DNA from: Lachnospiraceae bacterium
GTDB taxonomy: Bacteria > Bacillota > Clostridia > Lachnospirales > Lachnospiraceae
Assembly: GCA_003519685.1 (NCBI GenBank)
Contig: DOWG01000275.1
Location: forward strand, 23,130 to 28,399
Direction: 5' to 3'
Length of the DNA: 5,270 bases
A model generated the notes under the pieces. The model saw nothing but the letters and a program-made list of their open reading frames with translations, ran no database searches and had not been told where the DNA came from. Made by a program: the position numbers and the translations under genes. Shown here one piece after another: positions 1-5,069 of the stretch. Position 1 is the first letter of the stretch, and each line of letters starts with the position of its first letter.

Positions 1-49
1 GGTGGGTGTGAATAGTAACCTATCAGGGAAAGGAATCTTCTATGAATAA
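1..49 (+). CDS. Possible 3' end of an upstream gene, partial
   Basis: One plus-strand frame (codons from base 2) stays open from the window edge and reads VGVNSNLSGKGIFYE before a TAA at 47-49. The other two plus frames close within the first 15 bases. If real, this gene overlaps the start of the next one by 8 nt (ATGAATAA), a layout typical of translationally coupled gene pairs. Fifteen codons are too few to name a family or to exclude chance. The overlap and the shared direction are the only support, so this is a tentative call. Confidence 0.35.
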   Translation, partial: VGVNSNLSGKGIFYE

Positions 50-566
50 ATCAATACAAAGACAAAACAGACTAAAAGCCATGCAAAAAGAGATCTTAAA
101 AATCTCTACCTACCGTGCATTAATCATCAGCCGGTTCTATATGTCAATATGTCTGGCAATCTCCTTCTTTCTGCTTGTTTTTTCCGGATATAGCGAAGCA
201 GCGTTTTATATTCTCCTTATCGTTAATCTTATGCCTGCCATTCTTTCTTATATAATAAAAGACTTTGCCGCGAGAACACAGAAAACCTTTTTAACCGCAC
301 TCATAAGGGAATCTCCCTTTTTACTAGATACCTTGAAAAAGAAATATAATTATACGAAGCTTCGTAATTTTACCAATTCCGTATCCTATATAACCGCTCT
401 GCTGTTGCTGCTGCTGTGGCAATATAGTTATCCTGCCGGGGGATTGCCGGCCTATCTCCTCTTCCTTCCGACCGGAATCCTTATGAGCAGTGCGCTTCTT
501 CGTATCCTGGGCATTCCTTTTATTTATTGGAAACTGCATTTTGATTTATCCCGTAACCGAATTTAG
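42..566 (+). CDS. Hypothetical integral membrane protein, about four transmembrane helices
   Basis: I do not recognise this 174-residue protein. It starts with a basic, lysine-rich cytoplasmic-looking N-terminus (residues 1-25). Hydrophobic segments follow at about 32-49, 53-72, 112-128 (including six consecutive leucines, 120-125, before Trp126) and 135-155. A charged stretch (73-111, rich in Lys and Arg) lies between the second and third, which is the pattern of two helical hairpins joined by a cytoplasmic loop. The C-terminus is basic (KLHFDLSRNRI). There is no signal-peptide cleavage site, catalytic motif or cysteine cluster that I can see. The ATG is supported by an AAAGGA ribosome binding site at 29-34, 7 nt upstream. 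The gene may be coupled to an upstream gene that it overlaps by 8 nt, and it converges on tuf. No function can be inferred from the translation operon next door, which is on the other strand and ends at a terminator. Confidence 0.8.
   Translation: MNKSIQRQNRLKAMQKEILKISTYRALIISRFYMSICLAISFFLLVFSGYSEAAFYILLIVNLMPAILSYIIKDFAARTQKTFLTALIRESPFLLDTLKKKYNYTKLRNFTNSVSYITALLLLLLWQYSYPAGGLPAYLLFLPTGILMSSALLRILGIPFIYWKLHFDLSRNRI
399..416 (+). repeat. CTG trinucleotide run coding for six leucines
   Basis: Six leucine codons stand in a row (CTG CTG TTG CTG CTG CTG), encoding residues 120-125 in the third hydrophobic segment of the membrane protein. One TTG interrupts the run. Slippage by whole units would change helix length without a frameshift. 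It is short and probably only reflects leucine demand in a helix. Confidence 0.6.
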
Positions 567-605
567 CAGTGCCTCTAATCCCTACTCCATTTTAACATAA
601 AACCG

Positions 606-642
606 AAAAAATAGACCGCAGAAAAAAGCCTGCGGTCTATTT
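606..642 (-). terminator. Rho-independent terminator of the str operon (tuf), probably shared with the convergent gene
   Basis: A perfect 13-bp inverted repeat (609-621 with 630-642, core TAGACCGCAG/CTGCGGTCTA) encloses an 8-nt loop. Read on the minus strand, the GC-rich stem runs into six T residues (611 down to 606, three of them in the stem), followed shortly by another T run. This is a good intrinsic terminator about 54 nt after the tuf stop codon. Read on the plus strand, the stem is followed only by TTT then ACATT, so termination of the convergent membrane gene should be weaker. The hairpin sits in the only gap between the two convergent genes and likely serves both. Confidence 0.9.
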
Positions 643-696
643 ACATTATGCCTTCATACGCATCACTTAGTTGTTCCACGTATAAACAATTTTAAA

Positions 697-1890
697 TTAT
701 TCAATAATAGTAGCTACTCTACCGGAACCAACGGTTCTGCCACCCTCACGGATAGCGAAGCTTAAACCTTGCTCCATAGCGATTGGATGAATTAATTCAA
801 TTGTCATCTCAATGTTATCGCCAGGCATGCACATCTCTGTGCCTTCCGGAAGGTTAATAACACCGGTTACGTCCGTTGTTCTGAAGTAGAACTGAGGTCT
901 GTAGTTGTTGAAGAAAGGAGTATGACGTCCACCTTCATCTTTTGTTAATACATAAACCTGAGCAGTAAACTTCTTATGGCATTTGATTGTGCCTGGTTTA
1001 CAAATAACCTGTCCTCTTTCAATATCGGTTCTCTGAATACCACGAAGAAGAGCACCGATGTTATCACCAGCCTGAGCCTCATCAAGAAGCTTTCTGAACA
1101 TCTCGATACCGGTAACAACGGTCTTCTTACTCTCTTCCTTGATACCAATAATTTCAACTTCGTCAGACATATGAAGAACACCACGCTCTACACGGCCTGT
1201 TGCAACCGTACCACGACCGGTAATTGTGAATACGTCCTCTACGGGCATTAAGAAAGGCTTATCGGTATCTCTCTGAGGATCCGGAATCCATGTATCAACA
1301 GCGTCCATTAACTCAAGAATCTTGTCTCCCCATTCACTGTTAGGATCTTCAAGAGCCTTAAGAGCGGAACCCTGAATAATAGGAGTATCATCTCCAGGGA
1401 ACCCATACTCGGTTAAAAGATCTCTAACTTCCATCTCAACTAACTCAAGAAGTTCCGGATCGTCAACCATATCACATTTGTTCATAAATACAACGATGTA
1501 AGGAACACCAACCTGACGGGAAAGCAGGATATGCTCTTTCGTCTGCGCCATAACACCGTCTGTAGCAGCAACAACAAGGATAGCACCATCCATCTGTGCA
1601 GCACCGGTAATCATGTTCTTAACGTAGTCAGCATGGCCTGGGCAGTCAACGTGAGCATAGTGTCTGTTCTTTGTCTCATACTCAACGTGAGATGTAGAAA
1701 TTGTGATACCTCTTTGCTTCTCTTCCGGAGCCTTGTCAATCTGATCGAATGCAACTGCCTGACCAGTACCAAGTCTTGCATTCAAAGTCTTTGTAATTGC
1801 AGCTGTAAGAGTTGTTTTACCATGGTCAACGTGACCAATGGTACCAATATTACAATGTTTTTTGGTTCTCTCGAACTTAGCTTTTGCCAT
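697..1890 (-). CDS. tuf: Translation elongation factor Tu (EF-Tu)
   Basis: EF-Tu is the GTPase that carries aminoacyl-tRNA to the ribosomal A site in the cytoplasm. The 397-residue product is full length for the family. The GTPase domain shows G1 GHVDHGKT (19-26), switch I with RGITIST (60-66), G3 DCPGH (82-86, His86 being the catalytic histidine), G4 NKCD (137-140) and G5 SALK (175-178). The two beta-barrel domains follow from about residue 210, with the conserved GRGTVATGRVERG (225-237) and the C-terminal FAIREGGRTVGSG (378-390), where elfamycin-resistance changes are known in other species; the usual alanine (Ala379) is present. The ATG follows AAAGGAGG (1901-1908) with a 10-nt spacer. It is the last gene of the operon but has its own promoter and a structured leader in the 243-nt gap after fusA, and it ends in a strong terminator. 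Nothing in the protein looks broken or unusual. Confidence 0.99.
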   Translation of the reverse strand: MAKAKFERTKKHCNIGTIGHVDHGKTTLTAAITKTLNARLGTGQAVAFDQIDKAPEEKQRGITISTSHVEYETKNRHYAHVDCPGHADYVKNMITGAAQMDGAILVVAATDGVMAQTKEHILLSRQVGVPYIVVFMNKCDMVDDPELLELVEMEVRDLLTEYGFPGDDTPIIQGSALKALEDPNSEWGDKILELMDAVDTWIPDPQRDTDKPFLMPVEDVFTITGRGTVATGRVERGVLHMSDEVEIIGIKEESKKTVVTGIEMFRKLLDEAQAGDNIGALLRGIQRTDIERGQVICKPGTIKCHKKFTAQVYVLTKDEGGRHTPFFNNYRPQFYFRTTDVTGVINLPEGTEMCMPGDNIEMTIELIHPIAMEQGLSFAIREGGRTVGSGRVATIIE

Positions 1891-1892
1891 TT

Positions 1893-1908
1893 TATAACGT
1901 CCTCCTTT
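1893..1908 (-). promoter_or_regulatory. tuf ribosome binding site, complementary to an upstream hairpin loop
   Basis: On the minus strand AAAGGAGG is followed by ACGTTATAAA and then the ATG. The GTTATA just after the Shine-Dalgarno (1898-1893) is the exact reverse complement of the six-base loop of the large leader hairpin (1987-1982, TATAAC on the minus strand). GGAG of the Shine-Dalgarno can also pair with the CTCC next to that loop. The site itself is certain; regulation by this pairing is inference. Confidence 0.85.
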
Positions 1909-1937
1909 AAATAAATGCTTTTAAGCAAATGATTTTG

Positions 1938-2011
1938 GTCCTTCGTAGGACTGCTCTCTTTGTGAGAGTATGTTCCGGGAGGTTATACTCCCGGATTTTC
2001 CCGAATACGGG
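1938..2011 (-). ncRNA. Structured tuf 5' leader: four tandem hairpins
   Basis: Between the tuf promoter and the tuf start, the minus-strand RNA can fold into four consecutive hairpins. In transcript order they are CCCG/CGGG with a 4-nt loop (2011-2000), TCCGGGAG/CTCCCGGA, 8 bp with a 6-nt loop (1995-1974), CTCTC/GAGAG with a 5-nt loop (1968-1954), and GTCCT/AGGAC with a 4-nt loop (1951-1938). All stems are perfect. Spacers are only 4, 5 and 2 nt, so 63 of 74 bases lie in hairpins. A weaker TGCT/AGCA stem (1927-1916) follows before the ribosome binding site. None is followed by a T run on the minus strand, so these are not simple intrinsic terminators. An RNA-level control of tuf, or a stability element, is plausible. 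I do not recognise a named RNA family. Confidence 0.55.
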
Positions 2012-2040
2012 TTTGTTCCTAATACTGCCTCATAAGCCTA

Positions 2041-2069
2041 ATTATATTTCAAGATAGGAATATTATCAA
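2041..2069 (-). promoter_or_regulatory. SigA-type promoter for tuf
   Basis: On the minus strand, a -35 box TTGATA (2069-2064) is separated by exactly 17 bases from a perfect -10 box TATAAT (2046-2041). The -35 differs from the TTGACA consensus at one base. The sequence upstream (about 2070-2105) is A+T-rich, as expected for an UP-like element. The start point is predicted near 2033-2035, giving a leader of about 140 nt before the tuf ATG. No intrinsic terminator is visible between the fusA stop and this promoter, so tuf should receive both operon read-through and its own transcripts. Confidence 0.8.
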
Positions 2070-2133
2070 GCTTAAAAAGCGGATATATTTACTTTTTTCT
2101 CTCTTCTCATGCTTTTCGTCAGAAATCGATTAT

Positions 2134-4254
2134 TTACTTATCTGCTTTTGCAGCCAAGACTTTTTCCTGTACATTCTTCGGAACCGGTTCGTATTGTGAG
2201 AAGAACATGGAATAAGCACCACGGCCCTGTGTTCTGGAACGAAGAGAAGTTGCGTAACCAAACATTTCAGATAACGGTACAAAGCCTCTGATTAATTTGG
2301 AACCGCTGACATCCTCCGTGCCTTCAATACGACCACGACGGGAGCTGATATCACCGATAACATCACCCATATATTCTTCCGGAACCGTAACCTCTACTCT
2401 CATGATCGGTTCAAGGAGTATTGCGCCGCCCTTATGCATAGCGTCTTTGAATGCCATAGAACCGGCAATCTTAAATGCCATTTCGCTGGAATCGACTTCA
2501 TGGTAGGAACCGTCAAAGCAGACAGCCCGGATACCAAGTACAGGATAACCGCCGAGGATACCGGCTTTACTAGCTTCCCGGATACCATTGTCGACAGCAG
2601 GGATGTATTCCTTAGGAATAGCACCACCAGTAACATTATTAACAAATTCGTAAGTCTGTTCTGCGTTTGCATCCATAGGCTCAAAACGAACTTTACAATG
2701 GCCGTATTGTCCGCGTCCACCGGACTGCTTCGCATACTTAGAATCAACTTCAACGGTTTTGGTAATAGTTTCTTTGTATGCAACCTGAGGTGCACCAACG
2801 TTTGCTTCTACCTTAAACTCACGAAGAAGCCGGTCAACAATTATTTCAAGGTGCAACTCACCCATACCGGCGATAATAGTCTGTCCGGTCTCTTCATTGG
2901 TATAAGCACGGAACGTAGGGTCTTCTTCTGCAAGCTTTGCCAAAGCTTCACCCATCTTATCCTGACCGGCTTTGGTCTTCGGCTCAATAGCAACATTGAT
3001 AACCGGCTCAGGGAATTCCATGGATTCCAGAATTACCGGATGATTTTCATCACAGATGGTATCACCCGTAGTAGTAAATTTCAAACCAACGGCTGCTGCA
3101 ATATCTCCGGAATATACCTTCTCTAATTCCATCCTCTTATTCGCATGCATCTGAAGGATACGACCAACCCGTTCCTTCTTGTTCTTCGTAGAGTTCAGGA
3201 TATAGGAACCGGCATTCATGGATCCGGAATATACACGGATAAACGCCAATTTACCTACGAAAGGATCCGCCATAATCTTAAACGCCAGCGCAGCGAATGG
3301 TTCATCGTCGGATGATTTTCTGGTAATAGCATTGCCCTCCATATCGGTACCTTTGATATCCGGTACGTCAGTAGGAGCAGGCATATACTCGATAATTGCA
3401 TCCAAAAGCTTCTGAACACCCTTATTCTTGTATGCGGAACCGCATAGAACAGGGATAATCTCGCCACTGATGGTAGCTTTTCTTAAAGCAGCCTTTAATT
3501 CTGCTACAGAAGGTTCCTCGCCCTCTAAGAATTTTTCGATCAAATCATCATCGGTTTCACAGATAGATTCAATCATTTTAGATCTATATTCTTCTGCAAG
3601 TTCTTTCATATCTTCCGGAACTTCTTTGATTTCAATTACGGTACCCTTATCATCCAGATAATAGTAAGCCTTCATTTCAAACAAGTCGATCAGTCCTACG
3701 AAGCTATCTTCCTTGCCGATTGGTAACTGCAGAGCAACTGGATTCTTACCTAATCGTTCCTTTATCATACGTATAACGTTGAAAAAGTCTGCACCAGAAA
3801 TATCCATCTTATTGACGAATGCCATTCTTGGTACATTATATTTGTCCGCTTGACGCCAAACGGTCTCAGACTGTGGCTCTACACCGCCTTTTGCACAGAA
3901 TACACCAACCGCACCATCAAGTACACGTAAGGAACGCTCAACCTCAACGGTAAAGTCCACGTGTCCCGGAGTATCGATAATATTAATACGATGCTCTAAA
4001 GCACCAGGTATCTTCTTGTGTTCAAATTCCTGAGTCCAATGGCATGTCGTAGCCGCTGACGTAATGGTAATACCTCTTTCCTGTTCCTGCTCCATCCAGT
4101 CCATGGTAGCAGTACCCTCGTGCGTATTACCGATTTTGTAGTTAACACCGGTATAAAACAAGATACGCTCTGTAAGCGTAGTCTTACCCGCATCGATGTG
4201 AGCCATTATGCCGATATTTCTAGTCCTCTCTAACGGATATTCTCTTTCTGCCAA
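2134..4254 (-). CDS. fusA: Translation elongation factor G (EF-G)
   Basis: EF-G is the GTPase that moves tRNA and mRNA through the ribosome after each peptide bond and, with ribosome recycling factor, splits post-termination ribosomes. From the chosen TTG the product has 706 residues, normal for the family (E. coli has 704). The G domain shows G1 AHIDAGKTT (18-26), switch I ERGITITSAATT (59-70), G3 DTPGHVDF (94-101), G4 NKMD (148-151) and G5 SAYK (273-276), with the usual G' insert in between. Domain II follows from about 300, domain III near 415-490, domain IV with GGRGQYGH (512-519) and the tip loop SYHEVDSSE (583-591), and domain V from about 615. The frame is open back to 4281, but that adds nine codons running through the Shine-Dalgarno. 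The TTG at 4252-4254 lies 8 nt after AAGGAGG and gives the family N-terminus MAEREYPLERTRNIG. It lies between rpsG and tuf, as usual for str operons. Confidence 0.98.
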   Translation of the reverse strand: MAEREYPLERTRNIGIMAHIDAGKTTLTERILFYTGVNYKIGNTHEGTATMDWMEQEQERGITITSAATTCHWTQEFEHKKIPGALEHRINIIDTPGHVDFTVEVERSLRVLDGAVGVFCAKGGVEPQSETVWRQADKYNVPRMAFVNKMDISGADFFNVIRMIKERLGKNPVALQLPIGKEDSFVGLIDLFEMKAYYYLDDKGTVIEIKEVPEDMKELAEEYRSKMIESICETDDDLIEKFLEGEEPSVAELKAALRKATISGEIIPVLCGSAYKNKGVQKLLDAIIEYMPAPTDVPDIKGTDMEGNAITRKSSDDEPFAALAFKIMADPFVGKLAFIRVYSGSMNAGSYILNSTKNKKERVGRILQMHANKRMELEKVYSGDIAAAVGLKFTTTGDTICDENHPVILESMEFPEPVINVAIEPKTKAGQDKMGEALAKLAEEDPTFRAYTNEETGQTIIAGMGELHLEIIVDRLLREFKVEANVGAPQVAYKETITKTVEVDSKYAKQSGGRGQYGHCKVRFEPMDANAEQTYEFVNNVTGGAIPKEYIPAVDNGIREASKAGILGGYPVLGIRAVCFDGSYHEVDSSEMAFKIAGSMAFKDAMHKGGAILLEPIMRVEVTVPEEYMGDVIGDISSRRGRIEGTEDVSGSKLIRGFVPLSEMFGYATSLRSRTQGRGAYSMFFSQYEPVPKNVQEKVLAAKADK

Positions 4255-4262
4255 GGATAACT

Positions 4263-4269
4263 CCTCCTT
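4263..4269 (-). promoter_or_regulatory. fusA ribosome binding site that fixes the TTG start
   Basis: AAGGAGG on the minus strand lies 8 nt before TTG (4254-4252). The outermost possible start in the frame, another TTG at 4281-4279, lies upstream of this site and has no Shine-Dalgarno of its own. The nine codons it would add do not resemble known EF-G N-termini. The internal TTG is therefore the better start. Confidence 0.9.
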
Positions 4270-4290
4270 AAATAGTGACAAAGAATGATA

Positions 4291-4305
4291 TGATATCAGA
4301 TATCA
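4291..4305 (-). repeat. Small inverted repeat upstream of fusA
   Basis: TGATATC and GATATCA flank a single base, giving a 15-base near-perfect palindrome in the rpsG-fusA gap, about 22 nt upstream of the fusA Shine-Dalgarno. As RNA it could form at most five or six A-U-rich pairs. It could be a protein-binding palindrome or mere AT-rich coincidence; nothing else supports a role. Confidence 0.3.
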
Positions 4306-4338
4306 ATTCTCTATAAACTTAGTTTCAATGATAAAAGC

Positions 4339-4354
4339 AGCATACCGCTATGCT
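4339..4354 (-). other. Hairpin just after rpsG, possible weak attenuator
   Basis: AGCATA and TATGCT form a perfect 6-bp stem with loop GCGG, starting 5 nt after the rpsG stop. On the minus strand it is followed by GC and then TTTT. The stem is short and A-U-rich and the T run is brief, so full termination is unlikely. It may slow polymerase or protect an upstream mRNA end between rpsG and fusA. Confidence 0.4.
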
Positions 4355-4359
4355 TTCTC

Positions 4360-4830
4360 TTACCATCTGTAATGAGCAAATGCTTTGTTCGCCTCTGCCA
4401 TCTTATGCATATCTTCTTTTCTCTTAACTGCCGCACCAGTATTGTTTGCAGCATCCATAATTTCATTCGCAAGTTTCTCCTGCATTGTCTTTTCTCCTCT
4501 TTTACGTGAGAACATGGTTAACCAACGCAATGCAAGGGTTTGTCTTCTATCCGGTCTGACTTCGATCGGTACCTGGTAAGTTGCACCACCGATACGTCTC
4601 GCTTTTACTTCTAATACCGGCATAATATTGTTCATTGCTTCCTCGAATACTTCTACAGCATCCTTACCAGTCTTTTCAGCAACTTTTTCAAAAGCTCCGT
4701 ATACGATATTCTGTGCAGTACCCTTCTTACCATCTAACATAATGTTATTAATAAGCTTGGTAACAACCTTATTGTTGTACAACGGATCTGCCAATATATC
4801 TCTTTTCTGTATATGTCCTTTTCTTGGCAC
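4360..4830 (-). CDS. rpsG: 30S ribosomal protein S7
   Basis: S7 nucleates assembly of the 3' major domain (head) of the 30S subunit by binding 16S rRNA, and it lines the tRNA exit site. The product has 156 residues, a standard bacterial length. Visible family features are the N-terminal MPRKGHIQKRDILADP, the signature region DPLYNNKVVTKLINNIMLDGK (about 15-35, quoted here only in part by position), the beta-hairpin VKARRIGGATYQVPIEV (75-91) that contacts exit-site tRNA, and the RPDRRQTLALRWL helix (92-104). The C-terminus ends in FAHYRW as expected. The start is GTG (4830-4828), 8 nt after AAGGAGG, and no better ATG is available upstream. In E. coli S7 represses its own operon by binding the rpsL-rpsG gap. 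The gap here is long (239 nt) and structured, but whether S7 binds it cannot be judged from sequence alone. Confidence 0.99.
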   Translation of the reverse strand: MPRKGHIQKRDILADPLYNNKVVTKLINNIMLDGKKGTAQNIVYGAFEKVAEKTGKDAVEVFEEAMNNIMPVLEVKARRIGGATYQVPIEVRPDRRQTLALRWLTMFSRKRGEKTMQEKLANEIMDAANNTGAAVKRKEDMHKMAEANKAFAHYRW

Positions 4831-4838
4831 GTTTCTTC

Positions 4839-4845
4839 CCTCCTT
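4839..4845 (-). promoter_or_regulatory. rpsG ribosome binding site with a GTG start
   Basis: AAGGAGG on the minus strand stands 8 nt before GTG (4830-4828), which opens the typical S7 sequence MPRKGHIQKR. The near-perfect Shine-Dalgarno compensates for the non-ATG start. A 7-bp hairpin ends 9 nt upstream of it. Confidence 0.9.
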
Positions 4846-4854
4846 AATAATTCT

Positions 4855-4876
4855 TAGCGAAAACTATACTTCGCTA
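4855..4876 (-). other. Hairpin directly upstream of the rpsG ribosome binding site
   Basis: On the minus strand TAGCGAA and TTCGCTA form a perfect 7-bp stem around an 8-nt loop (4869-4862). The stem ends 9 nt before the rpsG Shine-Dalgarno. It is not followed by a T run, so it is not an intrinsic terminator. Its position suggests an effect on rpsG translation initiation or binding of a regulatory protein such as S7, which is inference. Confidence 0.5.
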
Positions 4877-4900
4877 GTCAATTAATTCTACGGTACTCAC
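4874..4900 (-). other. Possible 8-codon leader mini-ORF before rpsG
   Basis: GTG AGT ACC GTA GAA TTA ATT GAC TAG would encode MSTVELID. An AAGGA (4913-4909) stands 8 nt upstream of the GTG, and the TAG forms the first three bases of the 7-bp hairpin before rpsG. A ribosome stopping there would cover the hairpin and keep it open. An ORF this short with a 5-nt Shine-Dalgarno can arise by chance, so the call is tentative. Confidence 0.2.
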
Positions 4901-5030
4901 AAATTACTTCCTTGTGTTCGTGCTCAGTTTAACTTTACTTTCCAATCGCCTGTAACCACAGAAATACAAATCAAACGGAAACAAAAAATTAATCCGGCAC
5001 TCAACTAATCAATTTGTAATAAGGGCAAGT

Positions 5031-5050
5031 GAAATGGCTTTCGCCAATTC
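5031..5050 (-). other. GNRA-capped hairpin after rpsL
   Basis: On the minus strand GAATTGGC and GCCATTTC pair over eight positions with one T-T mismatch, closed by the tetraloop GAAA. It begins 19 nt after the rpsL stop. The following bases (ACTTGCCC) are not a T run, so it is not a classical terminator. A GAAA loop is a stable cap and a common tertiary or protein contact, which makes it a candidate for an mRNA stability or regulatory element. Confidence 0.5.
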
Positions 5051-5069
5051 ATCTTATATCATTGTAGTA

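Larger units (their letters stand above)
4831..5069 (-). other. Long rpsL-rpsG intergenic region
   Basis: This 239-nt gap holds no ORF of useful length. It contains a GAAA-capped hairpin soon after rpsL, a 7-bp hairpin before the rpsG ribosome binding site, and a possible mini-ORF. I find no -35/-10 pair with good spacing on the minus strand. The best -35-like TTGACT (4882-4877) has no convincing -10 at 17 nt. The gap is longer than the roughly 100 nt known in E. coli, where it carries the S7 autoregulatory site. The middle part (about 4915-5030) is AT-rich and shows no clear structure by eye. Confidence 0.6.

Noticed and set aside
1531..1914. 127-codon open frame on the plus strand across the tuf 5' end
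   Set aside because: It is antisense to the EF-Tu GTPase domain and its leader, with no ribosome binding site and a composition that mirrors the opposite strand.
1974..1999. 8-bp GC-rich hairpin followed by TTTT on the plus strand, resembling a terminator
   Set aside because: No plus-strand gene or transcript is expected here. On the tuf strand the stem is not followed by T residues, so it fits a leader hairpin better.
2109..2291. 60-codon plus-strand frame at the fusA 3' end
   Set aside because: Most of it is antisense to EF-G domain V, and it has no upstream Shine-Dalgarno.
2434..3126. 230-codon open frame on the plus strand inside fusA
   Set aside because: It lies wholly antisense to the clearly conserved EF-G coding sequence, and its translation resembles no family I know. 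It is an open-frame shadow.
4252..4281. Nine extra N-terminal residues on EF-G
   Set aside because: The extension is translated through the Shine-Dalgarno and does not match the family. The start at 4254 is preferred.
4291..4334. TTGAAA-17-TGATAT in the rpsG-fusA gap as a possible fusA promoter
   Set aside because: The -10 matches the consensus at only three of six positions, and the match is made by a local TGATATC repeat.
4854..4882. TTGACT in the rpsL-rpsG gap as a -35 box
   Set aside because: At 17 nt the -10 would be GCTAAG, and no shift by a base or two gives a convincing TATAAT.
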